Source: Narthecium ossifragum (Eukaryota; Streptophyta; Magnoliopsida; Dioscoreales; Nartheciaceae). Taken from it: DNA of 64,000 nt. Shown piece by piece: positions 14,101-24,859 of the stretch (the stretch's first letter is position 1; each line of letters begins with the position of its first letter). The stretch is taken from positions 27,257,434-27,321,433 of the forward strand of contig OY986969.1 of the NCBI GenBank assembly GCA_963920575.1. The letters run 5' to 3'. Made by a program: the position numbers and the translations under genes. The notes under the pieces are model-generated. The model did not search any database, was not told the origin of the DNA, and saw only the letters and a program-made list of their open reading frames with translations.

Positions 14101-17100
14101 TATTATATGATGACTGAATTTTTATCCGGTTTACTTTCTTACTTAGCACTAGACCTTACATATTCAGTGATCATTCTCTCTCCAGCACCATCTTACCTCA
14201 TTTGGAAGTTTGCATAAGCTGTTCTTTTTGTTATTGCTCTAATGTCAGTTATGCCTAGTGTTCTTATTTTTTGTAGGTAAGTGGAATGCCAACTTTTTGC
14301 ATCCCGGTGCAAGATGGTGGCATAGGTTTTGATTATCGCCTTCATATGGCTGTTGCTGATAAATGGATCGAACTTCTCAAGTAAGTAAACAATCAGACCA
14401 TCTTAGTGAAAGTACTCTTCAAGCATTCTGCTTGGAACCTGTTGATTTTCACAAATATAAGAGGTAGTGATGCATATCGGGTTTATAATGACCAAAGCTA
14501 ATCTACTTTCTGCTCAGCAGAAGAATTTTTCCTGGAATATTAGTTTATCTGTTAGTAATTACTATTGATCTTTAACGAATTATCTTGATTTCCAGCACTT
14601 CTGCATTTGGGCATAAGCTGTTACTGTAGAACATTGAGTGCTTATGCATTACTTTTTGTAGGCGCATTACGAAGCTGTGATTAGTTGGATGGTAAACATT
14701 AGGCATGTCGGCATTGTTATTTTTATCATTTGGAACTGCTGGTTTTTGGGTATTTTAGAAACCAAAGCTGATTTAGGATAGCAAATGAAGAACTTGAATT
14801 TTGAGTATCAATATGAAGTATCGTATTGGATAAAAAAATGTGTTGGAAGACGAGTTTTTATTTCATCTATTTATTTTGCAAACTTTGTTTGAATCTTTTG
14901 ATGAGGGGAGAGGGGGAGAGAGAGGGAGAGAGAGAGGGAGAGAGAGAGAGTCACTGCTTCAATGAAATTGTAAGGAGAGAGATACTTCCCTCAATGTTGA
15001 CGCTTTGGGCAGGCTATCTTGCGCTACACGTTGGCAACAGCAAACATCACAGTACCTAAGCAAATGCTAATCTGCAGTGTGATTATTTAGTTCTGCTATT
15101 TGTCATGTTGACCATTACGTGTTACTGTGTAATCTAATGCAGCCCATGGATCTGCTAGTGATTTATTTATTGGCATCATAGTATTATGTTGTTGCATGTT
15201 TCTAGTTTATCCACTTGGAAGGTGCTGATGCTCTTGCGCTACATGTTGGCAACATTAAACATCACAATACCTAAGCAAATGCTAATCTGCAGTGTGATTA
15301 TTTAGTTCTGTTATTTTTCATGTTGTCCATTACGTGTTACTGTGTAATCTAATGCAGCCCATGGATCTGCTAGTGATTTATTTATTGGAATCATAGTATT
15401 ATGTTGTTGCATGTTTCTAGTTTATCCACTTTACTAATTAAATATTGTTAGCTGTATATGGTCAGCACTCAGCCAAAATGTTATGTTCTCAATGCTTGAT
15501 GCAGGTTAAAGGATGAGGATTGGAAAATGGGAGACATTGTTCACTCATTAACAAACAGGAGGTGGTTAGAGAAGTGTGTTGTGTATGCTGAAAGTCATGA
15601 TCAAGCTCTCGTGGGAGACAAGACCATTGCATTCTGGCTGATGGATAAGGTGGCCAAACATCCTCTATAACCACATTTTGGCCCTCAAGGACTTCCTTAG
15701 ATAATGCTACCATCAACTAAGGACAGCTTTTTCTTAAGCCGGTCCAAAATAGCTTAAAATAGATTCTTTAATAATGCACTCATAGTCTATTTTCCCTGAA
15801 GACTTTAGTGGTTGATTTACAGGTATGCATATAGACGCACTTCTCAATATACCCATGTGTGCATACAGAGCTGATACATTTGTAGTTACATCTTTTCTTA
15901 GCAAAAATGTCTGGCTAAGCATCCTCTCTTAAACTGCTAGTATTATTTTTAAGGTACCTGTGGACAAGTGAAATTTCTACCTGTTTCCTCCTAGTTAAAA
16001 ATTACTCTTGATGAAGATTAGGATATATTCCTGGGAACAAAGAAACAATTTGTTAGGTATGGTTAGCAAAGATGATCCTATGTCCTGCTGAAGTCATAAG
16101 TAGTTCATACTTCTTAAATTATTGCTGAAAGAGATCGAACTGTGGAGTGTCTAGTGTTCTTTAAGTAGTTTTAGCCGTTTTGTTGTCCATGAAAAGCATC
16201 TCTTCGAAATGCTAGTCAAAATATGATCAACATGCTAGTCAAAATCGGATTGGTTCAAAATAGTGCCCGTATAATTGGTCATGGGTGAAAGTTCTTCCTT
16301 TTGCTTCTTGCAGGATATGTATGATTTCATGGCTCTAGAGGGACCATCAACTCCTCGTGTAGATCGAGGAATAGCTCTTCACAAGATGATCAGGCTAATC
16401 ACCATGGGAATAGGTGGAGAAGGATATCTCAATTTCATGGGAAATGAGTTTGGGCATCCGGGTAAGGATTGTAACATCGCTCACCTGGGCTTCTTCTTGA
16501 TCTTTGAAAGTAAAAGCTCTTCATGATCATGAAAGAAACCACTTTTCTTGTTTTTGGAACATCCTTTGCAGAATGGATAGATTTTCCAAGGGGAGACCGA
16601 CATCTTCCTGATGGGCAGGTGATACCAGGGAACAATAATAGTTTCGACAAGTGTCGTCGTAGATTTGATTTGGTAAGTTTGGGTAGCAATATTCCAAATT
16701 GGGATTGTTTCTCTCAGTGCTTTGTGCATGATGCTCCTTGGGTGCACATTATTCTTTTCTTTGCTTGGAGTTGGTAGTGATGTACTTGATATTATTGCTT
16801 CTTTGTTGGTAAGGCTTTATTTTTCATATACTCGACTGTAAATTATGAAATAGTCTTTTGGGTCATCTTCGAAGGTACTCCCATTTGGGATAATTGACTT
16901 GGACTCGGATTCTTGTTGCATTCGCCATGAATATTCTATAATATTGCACGAGGTATTATGGAAACAATTTTCGTAGTTCTAAAAGTCCCTTTTCCTTTGA
17001 CTTTGCTCATAACCTTCAAGGTTGGGTTTATTTATGCATGCCTCCACACTGCAGCTCCCTATAAACACAGGATCACCTCTTCATGAGGTTATGGATGCCA

Positions 17101-19675
17101 GAGGTTTCCTTTTGATTAGCTAGGATTCAAGGATTCCCGAGCCGACCAGCACCAAAGGTGCTGGCCGAAAAGTATCGTGCCGGTGGGCCAGCGGCACCGA
17201 CTTTGCCCCCGGCACTGGCACAATACGGTGCCGTGCCGGTCGGCAACGGGGTGGTGCCGGTCGGTGCCGGTCGGCCAACTGGGTTATAAGATGGAGAAGA
17301 GAGGTAACGGGGTGGTGCCGTGTCGGACTGTGCCGGTGGCAAGTTCCGAACCGGCCAAGGACCGGCTCGGTGCGTGCCAGCGGCACGGCAATCCTTGCTA
17401 GGATTTCCATATTCGGATGATGAAGAGCCCCAAAAAATGGAGAGATGATCAGCATAAAGGAAGAGATGCAACCAGATTATCACAAATGACATTATCAATG
17501 TTGTTTTGTGATCCAACCATGGAAAGCAATGAGTAAATAGGGAATAACGAATACAGAGGGGTGTGCACATGATTCCTTGGATCTGAATTGCCCAAAGAGA
17601 TAGGGTGGACTAGGTCTTTTCAAGCATTTTAATTAGAGAACGAAGCTGACAAGCTACTAGTTTGCTTTCAATTCCCCTCAATCAGTAGAAAGATGCGATT
17701 GGAACTATTTCTGTCCTAACACAAATTAAGCATTTGATAGATGGCTTATATTGACTAGGATATCACGAATTCAGTTATGCATCACGAAGATCTTATCAGC
17801 ATATGAATTGAAAAACCAGCAGCTTGACATATATTGCTTGAGTATAATGTGTGGTACCATTATAGCTAGCTGAGCAGTAGTTCAAAGTTACATCTCCATC
17901 ATATATCATAAATATTGGGCATTGCTGTCTCAGTTTTTATGTAGAAGATCTGTCTTGTAAACTGCTCGCTTTTGTAATTTCAGGGAGACGCAGAATCTCT
18001 GAGATACCATGGAATGCAAGAATTTGATCAAGCAATGCAGCATCTTGAGGAGAAATATGGAGTATGTATTTCTTTTACAATCCCGCTGGCAATTTAGTCG
18101 ATTTCCAATGCCCCCCGCCCCCCCCCACCCCCCCCCCCCCCCCCTCTTCTCATGTCCTGTGCTTTTTAAAGCATCAAGGGTTAAGCTAGCAGTTGCATGC
18201 TGCTGTTTTCTAAGTATCCTTGCCTAAGCATGTATTGATTCAGAACATCTTGTCACTTTGCATAATATTGTGTAATTCTGGAGAGAGGTAGCTGTTGCTT
18301 TGATTTTAATTTGATACCAAGAGAGTGGGTCCCTACATGCTAACTAGTCTTATGGGTTTTGGCGAGGCCTTGTTATAAAAACTAAGCTTTTTACTATGTA
18401 GGTATCTCCTTGAATCAAAAGGTCTATTAGTGATACAGCTGCACGAAGTGTGAATCATTAGTTGCAGAACTGTTCATAGAGTTTAATTTTGTTTGGATAA
18501 TTGCTCTACCTTGTGGATCTGAGAAAATGCTGTATGTTTGTTTCTGTTGCTTCTGTCATTGTTTCTGTCTGTTGTTGCAGTTCATGACTTCAGAGCACCA
18601 ATATATATCTCAGAAAGATGAAGGGGATAGGATGATTGTTTTCGAGCGAGGAGATCTGGTTTTTGTATTCAACTTTCATTGGACAAATAGTTACTTTGAC
18701 TACCGCGTTGGCTGCTTAAAACCTGGAAAATACAAGGTATGTACACCTGCTGGTTGTGTTTGATATGGAAAATTGGATGTCCATTTTGTTTTTTCCTTTC
18801 CGTGTATGTGACATCTTGAAGTAACTGTTGGTATTGTGAATTTTTGTAAAGCTTATGGCATCTCTAGATTTAACTTTGTAGAAAATGAGGCAGGGACTTC
18901 TCTTACACGATGTGTGAGCATGCTAACTTCCTGCAAGCAACCAAACTTATGACTTTTCCTTGCTTAGTCAATGCGAGAGAAACGTTTTCTACTGAAGAAG
19001 ATGTTGTCATGTAACTCTCGTACTAAACGATGTCCTAGGAATGCTGGCCTCTTTATGTTAGCAGTGCCATGTTCTGAGCAATTACGGACTTATGTTGCAA
19101 TTGACATCGACTTTGATTCTACTTTAAAATGATTTTACAGGTATAACATTCCTGTTGCTCAAAAGATAAACCTCTGTTTTTTTTTTCAGTATGACACGTT
19201 CAGCCCTCTTATTGATGTTTTTTTATTGTGGCTTTTGTCCGAGATCCTCTCTCTCTGTCTAGAAAGTATTCTTGACATGAGTAGTTTTTATGCTCTGCCT
19301 TTTAGTGATGAATTCCTGGCTTTTGTTTCAAGTTAAATCTCCCGAGATTACTGTATGTTTCCCTGCATCTTAGTTTTTGGACAGGTCTAGTGGATTGTTC
19401 CTAATTACATTATTTTTATATCCAGGTGGTTCTGGACTCTGATGATAAACTTTTTGGTGGTTTTAACCGAATCGATCCAACTGCAGAGTACTTCACTAGT
19501 GTAAGTGTCCTATGGATGCCATAAACTATTGCTCGACCCTTTTGTATCTGGGCGAGAACGGCCCTCACTTTCTCTGGTCACATTGCAGGACGGATCCTTT
19601 GACAATAGACCACGCTCCTTCTTGGTGTATTCTCCGAGTAGGACGGTTGTAGTGTATTCTCTATCCGAGGATTGA
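2123..19675 (+). CDS. SBE2: 1,4-alpha-glucan branching enzyme, class II, plastid (22 exons)
   Basis: Cuts alpha-1,4-glucan chains and rejoins them by alpha-1,6 links, making amylopectin branches in plastids (GH13 family). Exons: 2123-2258, 3112-3254, 3831-4084, 5290-5388, 6425-6467, 7873-7932, 8468-8548, 8708-8824, 9024-9107, 10064-10185, 10905-11024, 12673-12802, 12886-12996, 13501-13629, 14277-14380, 15505-15649, 16314-16461, 16572-16672, 17984-18061, 18581-18736, 19426-19500, 19589-19675. All junctions are GT-AG and in phase, giving 840 aa, a usual class II length. Order: Ser/Arg-rich transit peptide (about 1-50), acidic N-extension, CBM48 (about 205-300), GH13 barrel, C-terminal all-beta domain. 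Visible motifs: MDIVHS (415-420), [10 protein letters not shown] with nucleophile Asp487, IGEDVSGMP with acid/base Glu542, AESHDQAL with His609-Asp610. The N-extension and sequence favour class II over class I; IIa versus IIb is not decided. Confidence 0.96.
2822..3185 (+). repeat. Tandem duplication covering the start of SBE exon 2
   Basis: About 2822-2984 and about 3013-3177 are diverged direct copies. Both carry CTCATATG, CTACCTGCCC, an ACCAGAA block and then AGATGCT(G/C)CTTATGATGCTG. The downstream copy holds the real 3' splice site (TTGTAG before 3112) and the exon 2 coding start. In the upstream copy the matching site reads TCGTGG, so the AG acceptor is missing and that pseudo-exon should not be spliced. 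Confidence 0.65.
7177..7529. mobile_element. Mutator-type MITE in SBE intron 5
   Basis: Begins CAGGATTATCATGCCGG and ends GGCACGCCAAACCTT, matching the inverted ends of the elements at 12034 and 17128 (consensus about CAAGGATTNCCGTGCCGG). It is flanked by perfect 9-bp repeats GGTTTTACC (7168-7176 and 7530-7538). A 9-bp duplication points to the Mutator superfamily. The edges are GC-rich, unlike the surrounding intron. Confidence 0.75.
12034..12526. mobile_element. Mutator-type MITE with polypyrimidine core in SBE intron 11
   Basis: Begins AATGATTGCTGTCCCGG and ends CCGGTACGGAAATCCTT, the same terminal pattern as the intron 5 and intron 18 elements. Flanks GTTCTATCC (12025-12033) and GTTGTATCC (12527-12535) are a 9-bp duplication with one mismatch. 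The interior (about 12105-12365) is an almost pure CT tract of about 260 bp. Open frames through it on either strand are low-complexity artefacts. A diverged intron segment after the element (about 12528-12590) is repeated at about 12601-12670, just before the exon 12 acceptor. Confidence 0.7.
15018..15433 (+). repeat. Direct duplication of about 200 bp in SBE intron 15
   Basis: Two nearly identical copies (about 15018-15215 and about 15231-15433) start TCTTGCGCTACA and run through GTTTCTAGTTTATCCACTT, differing at a few bases. They lie wholly inside intron 15 (14381-15504) and do not touch a splice site. This looks like a recent tandem duplication. Confidence 0.75.
17128..17396. mobile_element. 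Mutator-type MITE in SBE intron 18
   Basis: A 269-bp GC-rich element opening CAAGGATTCCCG and closing CGGCAATCCTT, with perfect 9-bp flanking repeats GCTAGGATT (17119-17127 and 17397-17405). The interior is made of GTGCCGGTCGG-like motifs. It is the cleanest member of the three-copy family in this gene. Long open frames across it are compositional artefacts. Confidence 0.8.
18112..18144 (+). repeat. Poly-C tract in SBE intron 19
   Basis: A homopolymer run of C broken by single G and A bases, in intron 19 shortly after exon 19. Its exact length may be a sequencing or assembly artefact. Confidence 0.8.
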
Positions 19676-19728
19676 GATCATCATGTATATCCACCCGATT
19701 GCTCACCAGTAGAACTACCTGGGTGTGT

Positions 19729-19928
19729 NNNNNNNNNNNNNNNNNNNNNNNNNNNNNNNNNNNNNNNNNNNNNNNNNNNNNNNNNNNNNNNNNNNNNNNN
19801 NNNNNNNNNNNNNNNNNNNNNNNNNNNNNNNNNNNNNNNNNNNNNNNNNNNNNNNNNNNNNNNNNNNNNNNNNNNNNNNNNNNNNNNNNNNNNNNNNNNN
19901 NNNNNNNNNNNNNNNNNNNNNNNNNNNN
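19729..19928. other. Assembly gap (200 N)
   Basis: A run of 200 N 53 bp past the SBE stop codon. The round length suggests a scaffold placeholder. The SBE 3' UTR and polyadenylation site are probably inside or beyond it. Confidence 0.99.
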
Positions 19929-21099
19929 AATGCACCAAAAATTGCTAGTGAATGGCATCACTGGAAAAAACAAGCCATTGAATCATCTTCGGAAAGCAAG
20001 GTGTTTGATCTGCTCCTTCACAGAAGAAGAACACCTCATAATTAAGCTTAGTATCGATTTCTACCATTAATAAGGAAAGGCTGCATTGCTGGATGCAATC
20101 GAATGCTCCTTAAACATCACGTCTTCGCACTGATGGGTCGGTGGGCTTCCTATCCACGAACTTGTACGTACTTCAAAAAGTTGGAGGTGTTTCTATGATC
20201 CGTTCCCTTGTTGTAAAAGCTCTCATTAGCTAGAAAGATTATTGGAAGTTGGAGATCGGCCATTTGCATTTGTCAAAATCAAGACACAGCCCTGTATTGA
20301 AAGTTCCAAGAATTCCTTCAAGATTGAGAGTTTTTGCTGTTTTCAGTGTGTCATGTTCTCTATACACAATGTAAGAAGTCTTCAAACAGGAAGCTAGCAA
20401 GAATGCAGAGTGACGGAAAACATTTATATTACTTTTTCTACCTAATTATAGGGAATGGAATAGGAATACTGGTGAACTAAGCAAGAGGAAGGAATGTTGG
20501 TGACATCAGGAGGAATTAACTATCATAAGTGGCTAGCTCTGACAAGTGACACAACATCCCCCTCTTTTTGTCTTGACCCCTAAGGCTCTCATTCCCCTGC
20601 TCGCGCGAGTTCCCTTTCTGCACACCTTTCCAGAGCAATACTTCAAATCTAAGCACCCTCTTCTCTCCAAGGACAGAACATCTACCAACTATCCCTTGGG
20701 ACCCTCCAACAAAACAAAGGTTAGAAGATGGGGAAACGCATACTCTTGCAAAAGGCTATGTTAAGTTGTCATAAATCACTAACAAAGTATCAGTGTTGAT
20801 CTCCACCAACTTAGAGAAGAACAAGTTGCCAACTTAGCAAAAATATACATAGACCTTACCAAATGCAAGGAGACTTTCCCAAGATTAATTTCTCCATTCT
20901 AAAATGTCAGCATGTCCCCACAAATAGTATTGGGGGATTGGTCTAGTGGTCATTTAACCCATTAGTCATTTCATGTCAGCAACAAGCTAAGGGATGGCAT
21001 CCACAAGGATAAAAGCAAGCCTTGTGCAAACAGAAGTAAAAGCTGGGAGAAGAAAAGCTAACAGGACTCCAACAAACCAGAAGTTGAGCTTTGGAAGAC
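19929..21099. other. Intergenic stretch between SBE and the golgin gene
   Basis: No coding region recognised. The region probably holds the promoter and 5' leader of the downstream golgin-like gene. No TATA box or TE end was convincing. Confidence 0.4.
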
Positions 21100-22231
21100 A
21101 TGGAGACACAGAAGCAGATGCAGGTATGGGATCAACAGCAGCAGCAAAACATCAAGGAGGAGAGGGATGAGGAGATGTCGAGGTCGGCTCTCTCTGCGTT
21201 CCGTGCAAAAGAAGAGCAGATCGAAAGGAAGAAGATGGAAGTCAGAGAGAAAGTTTTCGCTCAGATTGGCAGGGTGGAGGAGGAGACTAAGCGCTTGACG
21301 GAAATTCGAGAAGTAAGTATGACTACAAACAGATGCATTTATAGATGAAAGCTACGAGGTAAAGCATGTTGTGTTGTTCTACGTAGAAAAATTTATGACC
21401 ATGATCTCATTGATGAAGGCACACTATATAGCATCAAAGAAATCGCCTAATAGAACCCATACATGGAGTATCATTCTTCAGACAAATAAAACTTAATATT
21501 TGCATTTGTTTCCTTTATGCTTCAAGCATGGTTTATGCAATCAATCTGTTAAATATCAGACCTGCAGAGCATACTTCAATAGTGGTTATTTGAGCTCTGT
21601 TTTCGGATGCAGAGTATGCAAACATTTAGTTTCGATGTCTAAATACTATCTGAAACTTTCATAGGAGCTGGAATCAGTTGCTGATCCAACAAGGAAGGAA
21701 GTTGCAGCTATACGCAAGAAGATCGATACAGTTAATCGTGAACTAAAACCTCTTGGACAGAGTTGCGTGAAAAAGGTGTGCTTCTTTTAATAGCAATTAG
21801 CAAAAGACCAAAATAAGTATAGTTTCATCTAGATTAACAAAAATAGTTTTCATGATGTTGAACTGCTCTCTTTTATATTAAAAAAAAATGATATAACCAT
21901 GAATACTTATATTTAATGTTGACACAGGAGAAGGAATATAGAGAAGCTCTTGAGGCATTCAATGAGAGGAATAAGGAAAAAGCTCAGCTAGTCAACAAAC
22001 TAATGGAGGTATAGACCTTATAGTTTAACTTATTAGTTGCTACTAGTATATAAAGGTGAAGATTGGTAAGAATCAAGAGCCCTCCTGCCATAATTTATCA
22101 CTGACTAAGTTCTTAATGGTGCATACATATATATATCTGGCATAAAATCTGAACAGCTAGTAAGTGAAAGCGAAAGACTGAGGATGAAGAAGCTGGAGGA
22201 ACTAAGCAAGACAATAGATGCCCTCCACTAA
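21100..22231 (+). CDS. RAB6-interacting golgin-like protein (DUF662 family)
   Basis: Four exons, all in phase 0: 21100-21312, 21665-21775, 21928-22008, 22157-22231, giving 159 aa. The start is the ATG at 21100; an upstream in-frame TTG is ignored. The protein is an almost continuous charged coiled coil. The order EEQIERKKMEVREKV, GRVEEETKRLTEIRE, VNRELKPLGQSC, EKEYREALEAFNERN and SESERLRMKKLEELSK is what I know from plant DUF662/GORAB-like proteins, which are usually 160-180 aa. Animal GORAB binds RAB6 and SCYL1 at the trans-Golgi; the plant role is little known. The N-terminus is Gln-rich (WDQQQQQ). The family call is secure; the cellular role is inferred. Confidence 0.88.
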
Positions 22232-22646
22232 ATCAATCTGTTGACGGTACAGAGGATTTATTCTTTGGCTGTCCATTTCATGTAAGATTAAGCTTCTGCT
22301 GATTGTTTGTGTGTCGATCGATGGTGTGCAAATATGCTGATTTAGGTAGCAACTGCTCTTTTCTATATTCCAAGTTGTGTGTGGGAAGAACAAGAAACAT
22401 TTAAACGTGTAAGGTTTGACTTTCATTTCAAATAATTTGCTGTATCTGTTGACACCCAAGCGTGCAAAGTTTCGGAGAATATTGTTCAAAACTTCAAATC
22501 AAAGGGACTCAGCAAGCCAAGAATTCTAAATTTCTAATGAGCATGGCGAAGCGAAGCCATTGGTCTAGCAGTTCTTTTGGGCTTTTGGTGAGAAGGGTGT
22601 GATACAGTTTTCATAGATATCTTCAAACTTAGATAACGTTGGTGGG

Positions 22647-22652
22647 AATAAA
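22647..22652 (+). terminator. Possible poly(A) signal of the golgin-like gene
   Basis: AATAAA about 415 bp after the golgin-like stop codon. It is a canonical hexamer at a plausible distance, but plant signals are loose and no other evidence supports it. Confidence 0.25.
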
Positions 22653-22919
22653 GAAATTATTGGCTAATTACTACATATGCATATTGAATATAATGAATGC
22701 GAGAAAGATTAAAGCATAGATCAAATTTTAATAATCTGTCGATCGAGAATTTTTCAAAGCATGCATCCAACACCTGTTCTTAAATACAGATAAGGTTTTT
22801 GTCCCCTAACTGCTTGTATTGGTGGAAGCAAGAAATAGAAGTACTATACTGCATGCATATCTAAATTTAGTGATGGGAATGGACCCAAATGATTCATGAG
22901 TTGTTCTAACACGAACAGC

Positions 22920-24740
22920 GTGGATATTGAATTTAAAGTGCGGGTATACACGTAATCCTAGTTCGAACTCTCAATCTCTGCTCTGAAGTCACGTAGAATC
23001 ATAATTGTTCGAAAGACTTTAAAGCTAATTAAGAGGAATAATGGATATATTTGTTTATTTTTTTATTTCTTAAAAACACATGGATATTGAATTTAAAGTG
23101 CGTATATACACGTAATCCTAGTTCGAACTCTCAATCTCTGCCGTGAAGTCATGTAGAATCATAATTGTTTGAAAGACTTTAAAGCTAAGAGGTATAATGG
23201 ATATACACGTAATCCTAGTGTTAGAGAGGAAATCTAACCGTTGACCGGTCAAATAGTCAAGGTCAAATCCTATTCTACACTTAAGTATCAGATGATTGTA
23301 GTTGAGTTCTACTCTTTCGAATAATCGAACCAGAGATGTCAAGTAATATGAAAATCTAGATTAGACATAATTAAATAATCTAATTAAAACTAATTATCAG
23401 GATTAACTTAAAATAATCTAAATTAACCTAAAAAAAGCCTTAAATTATCTAAGATTGCGAAATTAATTAAATAAAGCATAAAGATCAACCTAACTTACTA
23501 AATCCAGAAAATGCATCTAAATTTATTCATTAACTTAACTTAATCTAAGAAATGAAAACTCCTAATATTAACTTATTCTAATGGAAAACGGTAAAGAAAG
23601 CTTGAAGAAAAGAAAGAGTAAAAAGACTAATTAATCCTAAAATACTCCTATGATCAGGAAGAAAAGAAACTGTAATTAATAAACTAGTTTAATCTAGTCT
23701 AGAACTAATTTAACTTAATTAAATCTACATTAATCTTAGATTAAACTATGCTAAAGATGCAGAAACGAACATAACCCATTAATCTAGAACTAAAAGAAAG
23801 AAATAAAAGGAGAAAACGATTACAACGACTACATTATCTAGATTATACTAAGAAAACAGTAAAAGAAGCCATTAATCAAACTGGAAGCTTTAATTAATCA
23901 ACTTACAGGTACAAATGAAACAAAAGCCATGCTTCAGAGCAGGTTGCAGAGTGTCGGGGGGGTTTACAGTGGTGAAGAGAAGCTATTTATCCTAAGAAAC
24001 TAACTAACTGCTCCTGTATTGAGGGTTGATGGCGTAAAAGGAGGAGATCATGTGCAAACTGCTCCACAACCGCTTCTTCCACGTTTGTGTCTGGTTTGGA
24101 GAGTACACGTGGTCGATGCTCTTTCGTTGCACACGTCACGATTACGCTGGCTTACTTATCGTTTTTGGTCCACGTCATACATGCATGTGTTTTTGAACCA
24201 TATTTTGCACATGTGTTAATTGCTTTTGGACGATGATATTAAGTAACACGTCCCACTGTGACTTTTGGGCGATCATTGTCCTTAGTCCCTTAAATGATGT
24301 TTGCCATATGGACGATGTCGTCCTTTGTTGTGAATATTCTATCGTCCATTTGGTCGATAAATTTTATCTGGACGATAAGATTATATAATTGTTGTCCATT
24401 TAATCACTGCTTTTTTGCTTACGTGTCCGTCATTAATGATTTAGCCATTATTTTGGCTAACACCTAGTTCGAACTCTCAATCTCTCCTCTGAAGTCATGT
24501 AGAATCATAATTGTTCGAAAGACTTTAAAGCTAATTAAGAGGAATAATGGATATATTTGCTTATTTTTTATTTCTTGAAAATACGTGTATATTGAATTTA
24601 AAGTGTGAAATATACAAGTAATCCTAGTTCGAACTCTCAATCTCTACTGTGAAGTCATGTAGAATCATAATTGTTTTAAAGACTTTAAAGCTAAGAGGTA
24701 TAATGGATATATTTGTTTATTTTTTATTTTTTAGCCCAAG
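22920..24740 (+). repeat. Tandem repeats of about 155 bp in A-B-A-B order, split by a solo LTR
   Basis: Four units share TAATCCTAGTTCGAAC, CTCAATCTCT, GTAGAATCATAATTGTT and GACTTTAAAGCTAA. Units 1 and 3 read CTAATTAAGAGGAATAATGG (type A); units 2 and 4 read CTAAGAGGTATAATGG (type B). The array is therefore a duplicated dimer. Unit 3 is interrupted at its CCTAG by the LTR at 23219-24462. No coding potential is seen. Confidence 0.75.
23219..24462 (+). mobile_element. Solo LTR with 5-bp target duplication
   Basis: The 1244-bp insertion begins TGTTAG and ends CTAACA (the TG...CA ends of an LTR). It is flanked by CCTAG on both sides (23214-23218 and 24463-24467), a 5-bp duplication typical of LTR retrotransposons. 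Removing it restores a tandem repeat unit. There is no internal gag/pol, primer-binding site or second LTR, so it is a solo LTR left by recombination. Orientation is not fixed by internal signals. Confidence 0.85.
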
Positions 24741-24767
24741 AGCTGAGGGGCCGGGAAAAACCTAAAC

Positions 24768-24859
24768 TACAAAAGCATGATCTCCCAACCAGGTACCAAT
24801 TCAAGGACATGACCCAGTATCTGGTTAGCAATCACATGAGCCAAAACATTAGACTCACG
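24768..24859 (-). pseudogene. RNase H domain tail of a retroelement, degenerate
   Basis: The minus strand translates to RESNVLAHVIANQILG and then about 14 more residues and a stop. This matches the C-terminal RE-x-N-x-x-A-H-x-x-A pattern of plant LINE-type and RVT_3 RNase H domains. Upstream on the same strand (to about 24980) it continues only with an in-frame stop. No reverse transcriptase remains in the window. Confidence 0.5.

Noticed and set aside
17120..17570. Open frames of up to 147 codons on minus in SBE intron 18
   Set aside because: They run across a GC-rich 269-bp MITE with 9-bp target duplications; composition explains the lack of stops.
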